Shown here: piece by piece, positions 11,245 to 23,151 of the stretch
How positions within the stretch are numbered: position 1 is the stretch's first letter
Layout: each line of letters opens with the position of its first letter
NCBI GenBank assembly: GCA_030549205.1
Contig: JAUKTV010000005.1
Location: forward strand, 2,294,001-2,358,000
Source of the DNA: Apiosordaria backusii
Lineage: Eukaryota > Ascomycota > Sordariomycetes > Sordariales > Lasiosphaeriaceae
Reading direction: 5' to 3'
Length of the DNA stretch: 64,000 nucleotides
The notes under the pieces: generated by a model
Told to the model about the DNA's origin: nothing
Databases searched by the model: none
What the model saw: only the letters and a program-made list of their open reading frames with translations
Made by a program: the position numbers and the translations under genes

Positions 11245-12122
11245 ATAGGGGATTGGGCGTCTTGGTAGATGGGAAGCGTTTGGTTTGGCATGGTTCTCTG
11301 GGGGAGGAAAAGATGGGATTTCTGAGAGGGTCAGCATAAGGGTCAGCACAACACGGGATTGCTGAGTTATTCTTTGCGTCTATTTCGGAAGGCCTCTATG
11401 TCACACTCAACAACGATTGTGGCCGGCGTCATGGAAAGTGCGAATTAAAGCCAAAAATGACATCCACGTCACTAACCATCGAGGGCAAATTGTCGAATGC
11501 CGAAACTACGGGATTAGGTTGGTGACAGTGAGCTCTGTCCGTTAAACGAATACCCCAAGAATACATGACGACAATACACTTGCCAAAACCACTCTGTGTC
11601 TTCTGTTCTTGTTGTCATGTTCATCTTCAAATACTGTATTTAATTCTCAAGTCCATATCCATGCGTTAATGACGAACGAGTGCCCTGATAACAGGTCTCA
11701 ACTCACTCTCTCGATAAGAGAGCACTAAGCTCCGTAGTTAGGAGAGGCTCTTGAAATTCAAGCTTGAAGTCCTTGAGATTACCTAATTGGGACTAGCGCC
11801 GTTTGTGCATCTTGCGGGGTGCTCCAAGCCCTACCTGAAAATTGGAGCCGAAACTTTTCTTCGCACCACGACGAGAGTCTTCCTACCCCCGCATATCAGG
11901 TGTTAACGTCAGTTTTCGATATCAGTGTGAGTACAGCGCGGGAAGTGATTCCCAATGTTTCTTGTTTACGGTCCCTCGGGGAACGGGTGAGGCCCTTTTC
12001 GGTCGCACTCGAAGTTCAAGCTTGACTTGTTTCCCAGGGTGGTTTGTGTGTGTTTGGTGTGTGTGCGTTAGTTGCGAGGAGCTGGAGAACTGACAAGGTC
12101 AACCCACCAACTAGCTTTCAAG
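11245..12122. other. Intergenic between eL14 and EGD2
   Basis: This is 880 bases between two rightward genes. It contains the eL14 3' flank and the EGD2 promoter. A TG-rich tract (gtgtgtttggtgtgtgtgcg) lies at about 12045-12066, some 60 bases before the EGD2 start. No further gene was seen. Confidence 0.45.
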
Positions 12123-12917
12123 ATGGCCAACCCCCGCGTCGAGGAACTCCCCGAGGAGGAGACCAAGAAGACCCAGGTCGAGGAGCTCGATGACTCCAGC
12201 GACGACTCCGATGTCGAGGCTGGCGATGCCAGCCTCCCCGCCGGCTCGACCACCATGGTCCACTCCCGCAACGAGAAGAAGGCTCGCAAGGCCATTGAGA
12301 AGCTGCACCTCACCCGTGTGCCTGGCATCACCCGTGTCACTCTCCGCCGCCCCAAGAACGTGAGTTTATTTCAGGAAGAGGAGGGGCATTTTGTCGGTTT
12401 GGGAATGCCGTTTGGGTTGGGCTTGGAATTGAAGTGCGGGGTTATATGGGAACAGGAATTGGGCTGACCAGGGTGTGGGATGGGACAGATTCTCTTCGTC
12501 ATCAACAACCCCGAGGTTTACAAGTCCCCCAACAGCAACACCTACATGTGAGTAAAACCGATACAGGTCGCCGTTGGATTTAGGTTGCATGAGGTGCTAA
12601 CCCCACTTCGCAGTGTGTTCGGTGAGGCCAAGATTGAGGACCTCAATGCCAGCGCCCAGGCCGCTGCCGCCCAGCAGCTCGCCAGCCAGTCTGCTGAGCA
12701 CGACCACGCCGGTCACGACCACTCCCACGAGGGCCACACCCACGCCGCCAAGGAGGAGGAGGAGGATGACGGTGAGGAGGTGGACGCCGAGGGTATCGAG
12801 GACAAGGACATTGAGCTCGTCATGACCCAGGCCAATGTCTCCAGGAAGAAGGCCATCAAGGCGCTGAAAGAGAACGACAACGACATAGTCAACTCGATCA
12901 TGGCATTGAGTGTCTAG
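12123..12917 (+). CDS. EGD2: Nascent polypeptide-associated complex subunit alpha
   Basis: Three exons (12123-12359, 12489-12547, 12614-12917; introns 129 and 66 nt) give 199 residues. An acidic N-terminus precedes the NAC domain (RVPGITRVTLRRPKN, then ILFVINNPEVYKSP and YIVFGEAKIEDL). A His-rich acidic linker follows (EHDHAGHDHSHEGH), and the protein ends in a UBA domain (DIELVMTQANVSRKKAIKALK). The alpha subunit pairs with the beta subunit to bind nascent chains at the ribosome exit. The beta subunit gene EGD1 is also in this window, 36 kb away. Length and domain order match fungal NAC alpha. Confidence 0.97.
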
Positions 12918-13449
12918 GGTTGAGAGTTGCGTCGTCTTTAAAGTTCACTTCTACAGCAAAACAAATTGACATCAGCCATCCGTGCGGGATTGAGGTTGTC
13001 TTCTCTGGCATGAAATATCTGTTGGCTCAGTGCATCTTGAGTGGTGAATAGCTTAAACATGTGTGCTGCTGTTGCTATTGACCCCGCGAATTAACTCCAA
13101 AGGAATTTCTGTTTATATCTGTAGACCCATTGGGATCTCAAAGACTATCTATCCTAGCTCGACTTCCTGAACCTGTCCGGTATCCTCAAAGATTCAAATG
13201 TTAAAACTGCGAGCAATCAATTGTTCTGCTTCGCACATCAAACTCATCTTCAATATTTTGTCCCTCATTCCCAAGCTTGGCCAGCTCGCGAGATCCCGGA
13301 GCTAGCCAACAAGCCCTGCCGTTGATTCCGTGGAGCAGTCACGTGATTTGACATTCCGTGCCTGGCAAACGTTGCTTGGATTCGGCACACTCAGCGCAAC
13401 GACAGCGACCCAATTCCCCCCTCCAGACCATCTTAGAACCACCGCAAAA
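12918..13449. promoter_or_regulatory. ATP7 upstream region with TCACGTGA palindrome
   Basis: This 530-base gap between EGD2 and ATP7 holds a perfect TCACGTGA palindrome at 13339-13346, about 105 bases before the ATP7 start. CACGTG cores are bound by bHLH factors such as Cbf1, which act on some respiratory genes in yeasts. Regulation here is inference from the motif. No other gene was seen. Confidence 0.45.
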
Positions 13450-14183
13450 ATGGCCGCAGTAAGTTTTTCCTCGTCAATTGATTCTGTTGCCATGTTGAAA
13501 CACTGTTCTCGCCGGGGCGGAGCTCTCCGGCAAGCAGCAGGGAACCGAGCACCTGTTGCGTCTCCAAAAGAGCTGAGCTAATTTTGTGCTTCTCCCCTTG
13601 TAGCGCAGCGCAGCTCTCAAGGTCGACTGGGCCAAGATCACCACCTCGCTCGGCCTGCGCGGGCAGACCGTCGCCGGCCTCCAGGCCTTCAAGAAGCGCA
13701 ACGACGACGTCCGCCGCAAGGTCCAGCAGCTCTCGGAGCTCCCCACCACGGTCGACTTTGCTCAGTACCGGGCCGTCCTCAAGAACCAGGCCGTCGTTGA
13801 CGAGATCGAGAAGCGCTTTAATGCCTTCAAGCCCGCCACCTACGACGTCCAGCGCCAGCTCAAGGCCATCGATGTGTTCGAGGCCGAGGCCATCAAGAAC
13901 GCCGAGGCGACCAAGCAAAAGGTTGACTTGGAGCTGAAGGACCTGGAGAAGACGCTGGCGAACATTGAGAGCGCCAGGCCGTTTGAGGAGCTTACTGTTA
14001 GCGAGGTTGCGGCTGCTGAGCCGTCGATTGATGAGAAGACTGCCAAGTTGGTCAGCAAGGGCCGCTGGTCCGTTCCGGGTTACAAGGTGCGTTTAGTCGT
14101 GAAATGTGATGGGTTTGGAGGGGTGGTTGCTAACTACGATGGGATTTTTACAGGAGAAATTCGGCGATCTTTCCGTGCTTTAA
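13450..14183 (+). CDS. ATP7: Mitochondrial ATP synthase subunit d (stator stalk)
   Basis: Exons 13450-13458 (only 9 nt, encoding MAA), 13604-14086 and 14154-14183 yield 173 residues. The sequence begins MAARSAALKVDWAKITTSLG, continues through the helical stretch TVAGLQAFKKRNDDVRRKV and DFAQYRAVLKNQAVVDEIE, and ends GYKEKFGDLSVL, all typical of fungal subunit d. The protein is part of the peripheral stalk of F1Fo ATP synthase on the matrix side of the inner membrane. The 145-nt first intron directly after three codons is a notable but plausible structure with a clean GTAAGT donor and TTGTAG acceptor. Both splice junctions keep frame. Confidence 0.95.
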
Positions 14184-17100
14184 GCGTGGGGTTTTTGCTG
14201 CCATCACTACGATCCACCGTTCCCTTTTTTTTCGTGTGTACTCTAGCATTGTAGATAGCCTAAGACGCGTTTGGGGAAGAGGGGCTGCCGCCGCTACGAT
14301 GATTATCACTGCGGAGGGGAGAATTTTACCTTGTTAAAATCCATGCTCTTGGGCCCACGTATCCTTGTCACGCTTTGAGTGCTTTTCTGTTGTGCCTTTG
14401 TTGGCGCCAGTTTTGAGGAAGATGCGTGGTCTTGAGTTTACACATGAGGACAGGCCATGGATGATCCGTAAAGTCAGTGTTCCCTTCTCAAGGGGATTCA
14501 TTTGTTCGCTTGTGTTGACTACACACGCCCTACATTACCTTGATGGATGGCGTAGCGCTTTTCGTATAGGGGTTTAGTATGTTTGTTGGGCACAGGGGCC
14601 TGTTCTCTAGATGTGCTGAGAGGTGGAGGATCAGTCCAATCTACGCTCCCATGGTTTGTTTTAAGGTTACCATTCGTTAGAGCCGGCTGTTCTGCACCTT
14701 ACATCTCGTACTTGAGAGACGGCGTGGGCCGATGATGGATGATTATTTGGGGGTAAACATTCATGAAGTTCAGGCGTGGAATTCCCTTGCTTGTCAGGTC
14801 AATCCATCCGGTGTGCACTAGCATTCGGCATGGTCATGTATTAGGTGCCGGGTAAAGTTGATGTTGACTGTTTGCTGATCTACCTATCTATTTGCTTGAC
14901 TCCCGGTTACTGAGGTTGTCATGATTGCTTAGGGATCATTGATCTGCAGGCGATGTCTTGAGCTTTTGGTAACGAGAGAAGTGGAACAAAGTCCCTTACT
15001 TGTGATTTCTGCACTCCAGGGCTTGAGGGCTTGATGGCATGTGGCTTGATGGAGATACCACATCCAGGTCAATAGTCATGATGTGTTCAAGAAGCTGGAG
15101 ATTATCTTCAGGATTGGGATGTCTGCTTGAGCTTCAGGGAAAACGGTACGGCCTTTGGATGGTTGGGCGGTGTGCTTAGGAGGGAGAGGTTGGGGTGTTA
15201 TTCACTGGCTATCTCCCGCGCTGATGAACATTCAGGGGTTGGAATGTACTCAGGGGGTAATGCCCTACGGTGATGTGCGTGAGAGTACGAGCAGCCGTGG
15301 GGGCGTTGGTGGGCTGTTTTCATCATGCTCATTGGTCCTAGTAGTGAGCTGGGCGCAGGAAATGTCAGAACCTTCAGGAACATCCTGGTTGCTGACCCGG
15401 GGATGGTATGGTACTGCTCAAACGTGTGAGTTAATATTTTGCTACACTGGGGGATTTATATGCTGCCTGGTAGAATGGCCGTCTATTCCCTTGGGTATGT
15501 CGGCCGACTGTGTACATATGAATGTGAAGCGGTCCATATAAGACAACTGTCGGGTTTCGAGCGCCCATGTGAGGCTGAGAACTGTATATTTAGATTCCAT
15601 TGCATATCAAGCATTCGGTTGCAAGCATCGAGTTTGTGATATTATTTGCTGAGTGGGCAGTGGTAACTTTGCAACGATGGACCAAGGTCATTGGTGGGCT
15701 GGGCTGAACAGGGCACGATACCGGTGTCTAGATATTCCTGAATTCAAAACGGTGTTGGGGTAATGGGATGAGTGGCCAGTAAAGTGAAATGATCTTGAAC
15801 GGGACATCGCCATCATAAAGCTGGCCATGAGGATGAGAGAAACGTGGAAAGATCACCCAACGATCTGGGTTGTTGGCTGGCCAAGCTGATAAAACGTGAC
15901 TGCCACTCATCATGAAGGGCAGCAAATCGAAGAAGATCATCAGCTTCATCGCTCCTTGCAGTGATAGAAACAAACAAATATCGATGGGATGGCTGCGGCA
16001 GTTGCTCGCATCAACCTCGATCGACCCTTCATCACCTCAAAAATGATTCCAAAAGCTACACCAAAACTGGAAGGGAACAAAAAATACAAAAAGCTCACCG
16101 AGTAACCCCCAGGGGGAGGTAGTCGGCTACGGGAACCCTCAGAGAGGTATTTTACTTCGGACTCGAACGGAGTCCTCTTGATAGGGAAAACCCTGTCTTA
16201 CCCAAGACGGCCCCGCGACTCCCAGTACCGTTAAGCCAATTGACGAGTGTAGCTGGGACTCTCGTTCGGTAATAAGATGATTTCTGGAACTAATATATAT
16301 CCCGGGGTTTTGCCCTGTTTGCTGCGGGCTTGTTTCTCGGTTTGCTCCTGATGTCCTGTGCTGGCAACCAGTGAGGGGCAGGTCGTGTCAGCTGCACACC
16401 AGCTGTTTACGTTCTGTATAGGTTCGCAGTATGCTTTTTCTCATCTGGGGTGAAGCTCATATTGGCCGAGCATCATGTAAAGTGTGGCAGGATCAAGCTG
16501 AGGGAAGCAGTCCATCTTAAGGTGGTCGCTTCGAGCTTCCGATGCCATCACGTCAAAGCTGAGGGATGGTAGGGAGTTGGATCTTCATCGGCTCTAGTGA
16601 TCAGATGCTCAGGGCGATAGTCTTTCGAGCTGACATGTAGCTACAGAGTCATATTAATCAAGATTGGGCATAGCTACCCTGAGGAATGTGGTGTTCGTCT
16701 TAGCCCTGACAACTCATCATGTTGCAGCAAGTCGGACAAGTCGAATCGGAACGGCAGACGACAAAGATGGCGGTAACTTATTTCAAAAATGGAGAAAGAT
16801 GTTTTCTATGTTAAGCAAAGCATATAAGTGCACATTTACACATCTGTATGCATCCTGTCGCGCTCCGCCCAGCTTGAAGCATGTCGACCACCGAGTGACT
16901 CTCGTTGCTGCAGTATGGTTGCTTTATTATAGTATCTTCATTCGCAATTTTGATGCCCCCAAACCAAAGAAACACATGTAATTACTAAGGTCTACAGAGG
17001 ACAAAAACATCATGTCCCCTCCACATCGCGTTGCTACCCTACGGCGTCTTTGTTTACATCACCTCCCGACCCCTGAGGTCAACTCAGGGGAACCCTAACC

Positions 17101-17355
17101 CTGCCTCTGCTCACCAAAAGAACTTGCTGAGTCATGCAGCACCCCACCACCAAAGCTTCCCCATCATGCAACAGTGACGAAGGAGCTCTCGAGCTTTAAT
17201 CCTTCCAAACATCAATTGCTCGCAAGCTCTGCTCCAGTTACCCGAACGGAGTACAATTCCGACTGATTTTTCCTCTCCTTCCAACGATCTCTCAATTACC
17301 AATCACAACAAAGCTTACCTTCCCGGTCACCAAGTAACCACCCACCCCCGCAAAA
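14184..17355. other. Intergenic between ATP7 and COX16
   Basis: This is 3.2 kb without a convincing gene. Frames of up to about 130 codons occur but lack protein-like features and plausible start contexts. The stretch contains the GC-hairpin cluster at about 16096-16330. A telomere-like sequence AACCCTAACCCTG is at 17091-17103 in the COX16 promoter; telobox-type sites of this form occur upstream of some fungal housekeeping genes. The rest shows nothing recognisable. Confidence 0.5.
16096..16330. other. Cluster of GC-rich short hairpins, possible mitochondrial DNA insertion (NUMT)
   Basis: Consecutive small stem-loops sit almost end to end: CCCCC-A-GGGGG (16106-16116), GTAG-TCGG-CTAC (16119-16130), GGG-AA-CCC (16131-16138), CCTC-AGA-GAGG (16137-16147), GGACT-(7)-AGTCC (16159-16175), AGGG-AAAA-CCCT (16183-16194), GTCTT-ACCC-AAGAC (16195-16208) and TCCCAG with CTGGGA (16220-16225 and 16253-16258). 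Dense GC palindromes in an AT-richer setting are characteristic of sordariomycete mitochondrial intergenic DNA. A nuclear copy of mtDNA is the simplest reading. A structured non-coding RNA is an alternative. Confidence 0.5.
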
Positions 17356-17756
17356 ATGGCCTTCGAATCCAAAAAGTTCCGCAGCTCCGCCGAATCCAAC
17401 ACCTTCGGCGCCCGCTACCGCGCCCTGATGGCCAAGCGCCCCTTCCTCCTCTTCGGCCTGCCCTTCCTCACCGTCATCATCGGCGGTTCTTTTGTCCTCA
17501 CCCCCGCGACGGCGATCCGGTACGAGCGACATGACAGAAAAGTCAGGACCATGACGCGCGACGAGGAGCTGGGAGTCGGGCAGCAGAGGAGGAAGGTGGA
17601 TATCAGGGAGGAGTATTACGTGAGTTGCCATGAGACATTGTAGGGGAACATGGTGGAGGCTGACGATTAGTAAAGAGACTTGCATCAAAGGATCTTGACG
17701 ACTGGGAGCAGAAGCGCGTCAAGAGACTCAAGGGGGAGAGTGATGGTATTTTGTGA
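17356..17756 (+). CDS. COX16: Cytochrome c oxidase assembly protein COX16
   Basis: Exons 17356-17619 and 17676-17756 (intron 17620-17675, GTGAGT to AAG) encode 114 residues. The protein has a short basic N-terminus, one transmembrane segment (about residues 30-48, FLLFGLPFLTVIIGGSFVL) and the conserved tail REEYY-RLASKDLDDWEQKRVKRL spanning the splice site. Cox16 is an inner-membrane factor for cytochrome oxidase assembly. The KDLDDWEQKRV motif after the intron supports the unusual AAG acceptor, because the nearer TAG would put a stop in frame. Length is normal for the family. Confidence 0.93.
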
Positions 17757-20700
17757 GCTGTGAGCAGGCAGCACGATAGGAGCGCCGAAGGGAGGGGAAA
17801 AGTGAGAGACAACGAAAACATTTCATGTGATCGGCTTCCAAATCTCACCCATCCATCTTTTACGAAGCCTCGAATCCTCCAGGGGCGGTTGGTTGTTATT
17901 GCCTTCCAACAGCTGACCATAGCAACCGGTCACGCGCGTACACATGCACTCATGTACGACGGGTTCGCGGTGACCGATCCGATGATTTGGACTAGTGCAA
18001 CATTGGAGGGATATTTGACTGATGAACCATTGACCATTTGCGCCGAAAACCTCCGACGGTACCTCCATTACCTTTACGACTTGCTTTGGGGGATGTCAGT
18101 TTTCGACATAATTTCAGTCAGTCAGTCACAAATCAGTACGGCCGAGATGCGGAACTTCCTTCCGGCTTTTTGTTTGGGGTCTCGGGATTTTTGATGGGTG
18201 GCCAACGCTCCGTTTTTTTGTCTCCGCCTCCCTGGCTTCAACACACACATCTCGGACGTTATCTCCACATTTGACTCTCGGGGGGCGGAAGCGGGAAGCT
18301 CCCCCAAGTCAAAACCAGTCTGTGGGAGACATCACATAATCAATCTTGTCGCCAAACAATGGGGAATTTTTATATGAGCCGGTTGTTGCACAAAAGCCAC
18401 AGTGACAGGGGGGGTGTTGATGAAATATCGGGGAATTCCTCCGGGGCTGGGTATTGAATTTGACATTTGATATCTGACTCTGAACAAGAGTCAAAACAGA
18501 CAAAGACAGGTTTGGTTACAACCAGGTTTGTCTAGTCTTACCTTGTATTGTCTGAGATCGGGGCTGCTTATCCGAGGTTGCCGGTGACAAAAGACAACAA
18601 TGGTTGTTGGCTGTTTCCAGGCAAGTGGGTGATGATGATATGGGCGCAATGGATCCGATTGGATCTAGATCCTTGGGAAGATCAGGAGGGCGTTGTCGGG
18701 GAGCGATGGATTGATGACGGGATGACTTGTGGCTGCTTAGAGTCATGACAGCTCTTGCGGCTGACGGGAGTTTCGGTCTCGCGAGGCTGCTTAAGGAATA
18801 AGGGAATGGATGATGGATTGTTGGACAACGCAGAGATAGATGCATTACCGCCAGCCTTGAGCCAACAAAGCTAGGTAGCTAGCTACCAACAAACAACACA
18901 GTTTAGAATATCAAATTTCTTCACCCAACAGAGAAGCTACTTTTGGCGCCCGTTCAACGACGCAGTATGTAGTGTAGTGTTTGATGTTTTGCATTGTGCA
19001 TATGTCATTGACCCCTCCTTCTTCGCAGTACATGCGCTGGACAACACACCAAAAAGCTGGAGGATTTCACCTACGCCTCGGGCACAAGCGCGCGTGGATC
19101 TGCGGATCATCGCGGCGCCCAATGTTTCAGAGGGGGAGGTGTTGTGTGTTGTGCGTCATTCTCAAAAAGGCTCTGCTTTGTACGACTCGACACATGCAGA
19201 AAGTTGAATCCAAGGTGTGCTTATTGTTATTGAGGGTGGTTGATAGGGGCGAGAGAATGAGGGGGAAGTGGAATACGATACGGCCGCTGTCAATGCTGCC
19301 ATGTGGTTTTGCGGGCTTTTGCTTTTTTGGTTTGTCATCTTCAATTTGCAAAAGGGACAGGCAGGCAGGCTGGGCAGAGGCTGGAAAGGGCTTGTCTGTG
19401 TTTACCTTTGCGCTATGTCTCATCATAGGTAAAAGATTTCAAATGCAGACTGGCTATGTACATGTGCACGGTGTCGGGTCCCCGCGTTTTGACAAGGCTG
19501 GAGTCATTGCTATCTCTGCACACTGGATACCACGGCAGTTAGACTAAAACAATTCGTCCGGTCTTTTGTAGAGCTTGAGGAGGGCCGGCTCCGGCTGTCT
19601 GTGTGTTTTTGCTGGTCTGTGTGTTGCATATACTGCGGTACATCGACATCTAGATCCCCGCGCTGCTGCGGGCATCAAGGGAGCGGCAATGCGCGCCGCG
19701 GGGAACTCACAGACTTTCACGGGCGGGCTCGCGGGTAGACTAGGATAGTGGAGAGCGAGCGAGGCACTAACGTGCGCCCGGTCCCTTCCTGCTGGAGTCG
19801 CGATGCTGGTTGGGAAAGTCTAAATATTTGTCACTGAACGAAAAAGAGGCGGCGGTAGGAGAAACATGGTGCGACCGGTTGTGTAAGGCGAGGTTTTTGG
19901 CAGGTGGCTGGCGGTTCGGAGGCAGGTAGGCTGGAGAGCCTCATAGTCATTTGGATCCTTACCCCCTGACTGTTGCATTGATCTGAGTGCGAGTCTTTGC
20001 GCCCGGTGCGGTGGATGTTCCTGACGCAGATACAGGTAGAGATTAGATGGTCGCCGACTAACTTGGACCTCTTGATTAGTCTTGATTTACTTGATGAAAT
20101 CCAAGAGAGAGGTATGTGTGGGGAATGGGAAACAGGATCCCGAAAAAGTTTTGAAACGTTTTTTGACGTATTTCGTGCCACCCAACCATCATCCAGTCTG
20201 TGAATCATTAAGTCTATTGGAGAGATGACAATGATCGCGACACTGCCAATCTTGTGAGGGGAAAGGCTGATGACGGGATGGTTTCTCGATTCTCGGGACG
20301 ACTGGATGTTAACAGGTCCCGCCGCCACAATTCGCAAGCTGGTTGATCCATGTTGACGTCTGGACTGGTGTGACTGGTATCTACGGCCGGCCATGGGCTG
20401 CATACGGCAGGGCGGCACCATCAATATCTTGGTGTTGGATGCTTCTACGGATGATGGCTTGCAGTTCAGGGCCCGAGGCTTAGCCGCTGCTGAACAATGG
20501 CTCCTGACACTCGGTACACTAAGTGAAAGGCTGGTGATATGATGGTGGGGAGCATGTCTCTCTTCTTCAAGAATAGACAGGACTTTTCTCACTGTACGGC
20601 ATGCCGCTCGTCCCGCTTCGTCTTGTCTAGATTTCCAAGCGGTGAACCCCGCTATGATATTCATAGAGCATCCAACCCCTGTTGTTATTCCTTGTACCCC

Positions 20701-22518
20701 AGTCTCGATTCACACCTGCAAGGGAGGAATGACGGGGGTAGATCATTGATAAACTGAGTGATGATCGAAAAAGAAGCAAGGAGGGGACTTGCTGCCAAGA
20801 TGCAGGTGAGCGGCTGTGGTTCGCACAGATGACTCGCTAGCGATCTGCGGATCAACCACACTGTTGGAACAGCAGGATTTCAAGCCACAGGGCCCGGCGC
20901 TGCATTGGGGGTTTTATCCCCGCGTCAATGGCTGCTGGAACGCTCTCCAATCATGGTGGTGAACGACACTGCCGGAGGCTGGAGGCTACCTGAAGCCCCG
21001 TGAGCAGAAGCATTCCAAGGTACGAGAATTTCTTTTTGGGTTGCCACGAGTCTTGTTCGGTTCAGTTAGGGCCAGTTTCCCCTTTTTGGCCAATGACCGT
21101 TCTTGTCCTCTTGTTGTAATGGAGTGATGATGGTGGTGACATTGGGGGAGAATCGGAGTTTACGGATCGAAAGAGGAAAACAAACCTTGAGGGGACCTCC
21201 GATCGATCTCTTTTTCTTCAAAGGTGGAGGCAGAGTGGAGGGAGCATACTGCGTACATCTTCTTCACCTTGGCCCACCGTGGGAAACATGGAAGGGGTGG
21301 CTTCCATAGGATTTCCAATGTAACTGAAAATCTTTGAAATCATGCGCCCTGTGATCTGCTTGGCTGAGCTCTCAATTTCGCCATTGCCATCGCCATAGCT
21401 CCCTCCCGGGCCAATTTGAGAGACCTTTCCGGTCGATTGCTATCAGTCTGACTGACAGTGCACACTGAAGAAAGGCCGAGCAGGTTGCCGGCCATGGTCA
21501 ACGAACCAAGACATCTGTTCGCGCTAAACGCGAAAAGAGGCAAATCGTCGTCGCGGAAAATTGGCACCTTGGGCGAGTTCTGGGGTGCTGGGCAATCGAT
21601 AGGGACGTGCACGATGTGTCGATACCACCCATGTCACAGCCCAGGTTGCCCAGCGATGCCCAGCTTTGGTGGGGAAGATGATGTCTGCCCGGATCACCTA
21701 ATGATGACGTACCTTTGTACCGATTTTGAGGTTGCAAATTTGATCAAGCGTATCAGGCTTATCGTGGGAACCGGAAACCGCGGGTTACTCGCTGTGATTC
21801 CGGGTCAAAGAAGTAGTGGTAGTGAAACGGGGGAAGGCTCTGTATGCGTTGGCAGTGACCCATCATATCTTCCTCGGCCGGTTGGGCATTTGTGCGTGTG
21901 AAATACGTATTATTCTGACAGCTGAAGCTTGCGCGGAGCAGAGTGGCTTGGGTCTGGCCAGTGCTGAAAGAGTGCAGCTCGCTTGGGCGGAATGCGGCCC
22001 CACTCTTTTCGATGCAAGGTGGTGTGCAGCGCTGGAGCGCTGTCTCCGGGCCACGGAAGCTGGTCAAGTCAGCCACCGCATCCACCACATCCACCGCCCA
22101 ATATCACCCTAGATGCTAAGCAGTACGTACTCTTGGAGCTGGGTCTTGCATCAGCTGCAGGTACCACATCTCGTCATGACCGATCGGCAGCCTGCCATGG
22201 GAGCAGAAAAGCCTACATGCTTATATATCCCCGCTCCTCCCCGCTACCCGTAACAGTCGAGAGCTCTCGGTCTTCAACAAGCCTTCACCAACCACCAACC
22301 ACACAGACACCTCTCATGTCCGGGTCAGGTCCAAGAGCCAACCACGGCTAGTCATCTACAAACTACCAAATATATATAAACCTCAACCTCCCACACCACC
22401 AACCAGGCGAACGGTTATGTTCTGTGGCCTCCCTCACCATCACCACAACAGTCACCGAGCCCTCCGCAGTTTCCGGAGCCATACCCGTCTCAGGAGCGAA
22501 GCTGCCTCACCTTCAACC
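17757..22518. other. Long gene-free region upstream of the 22.5-kb gene
   Basis: This is about 4.8 kb. The longest frames (for example 19831-20664 minus and 18981-19547 plus) have random composition, no domain signature and no splice continuity, so none is annotated. The last 400 bases (22100-22518) are C/A-rich and G-poor, like a fungal leader, and contain a TATATATAAA sequence at 22371-22380. Such a long upstream region is usual for regulated developmental genes, but nothing specific was identified. Confidence 0.45.
22371..22380 (+). promoter_or_regulatory. TATA-like box of the 22.5-kb gene
   Basis: TATATATAAA lies 148 bases before ATG 22519 but only 46 bases before the first in-frame ATG at 22417. 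A TATA box so close makes it likely that transcription starts near or beyond 22405, which favours translation from 22519. Confidence 0.45.
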
Positions 22519-23151
22519 ATGCATTTCCGTCACCACCACAGCCAACCGAGCAGTGCCAGCTCGCTGCCCAGATCTTCAATGGAATCTTCAGTATCACGAC
22601 CTTCAACGAGCGGGGGAAAATCAGAGCTTTCTGTCGACTGGGACCCGCTTCGTCTTCATCCACCGCTTGCGTGCGCTCCGGTTCCACATCTTCCCGAGGA
22701 GACCTCCAGCAGACGATATCAACCCCACGAGCTAAGGCAAGCTCGATCGATGCACAATCTCCGAGCCCAACAACAAAACAACCACACATCCCGGCACAAC
22801 CAACAAGCCCCAACAGCAACTGTTATCTATGGGGGTTTTGACTTTGGGTTCGACACAAGCAGAAGCCATAAGACTTCGGCCAGAAGACCACCCTCACCAA
22901 CACCGAGCACTGCTTCTGATGCCTCATCGCTGGACGGGATTCGGGATGCCGAGGAGTGGGGCGATAACTTCATCGTCACTCCCCTCCCGGCCCCGCGCCG
23001 CCGCCCCCACCCTCAACACACCGCCGGACAGCCGGCCGCCTTGGCCGAAGCCGAGAATTTTATCAAGAGGGGCGGATGGAAGAGACGAGGAATCGTCTTT
23101 GTGAGCGACACACCTGCTCTGGCTCCCGAGGAGGAGACTTGGGAGATCTGA
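22519..23151 (+). CDS. Conserved-looking basic protein of unknown function
   Basis: The product is not recognised. It is a single exon of 210 residues from ATG 22519 (MHFRHHHSQPSS); the frame is open upstream and an alternative ATG at 22417 would add 34 residues. The sequence is Ser/Pro/His/Arg-rich and probably disordered. More ordered islands are VDWDPLRLHP, TATVIYGGFDFGFD, EEWGDNFIVTPLPAPRRR and a C-terminal block FIKRGGWKRRGIVFVSD ending in an acidic ETWEI. The C-terminal block has the look of a conserved motif. It has no signal peptide or membrane segment. A pyrimidine-rich T tract follows the stop at about 23219-23250. It could be a short regulatory protein; no function is claimed. Confidence 0.7.
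   Translation: MHFRHHHSQPSSASSLPRSSMESSVSRPSTSGGKSELSVDWDPLRLHPPLACAPVPHLPEETSSRRYQPHELRQARSMHNLRAQQQNNHTSRHNQQAPTATVIYGGFDFGFDTSRSHKTSARRPPSPTPSTASDASSLDGIRDAEEWGDNFIVTPLPAPRRRPHPQHTAGQPAALAEAENFIKRGGWKRRGIVFVSDTPALAPEEETWEI

Noticed and set aside
16159..16175. tRNA T-arm-like hairpin GGACT-loop-AGTCC
   Set aside because: The loop lacks the TTCRANY pattern on either strand and no acceptor stem, D arm or anticodon arm can be placed around it; it is one of several similar GC hairpins.
19831..20664. 277-codon minus-strand frame in the long gene-free region
   Set aside because: No recognisable motif or hydrophobic core pattern; no neighbouring exons with good splice sites.
22417..22518. 34-codon N-terminal extension of the 22.5-kb protein
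   Set aside because: It starts only 46 bases after the beginning of a TATA-like box, so its ATG would be at or before the likely transcription start.
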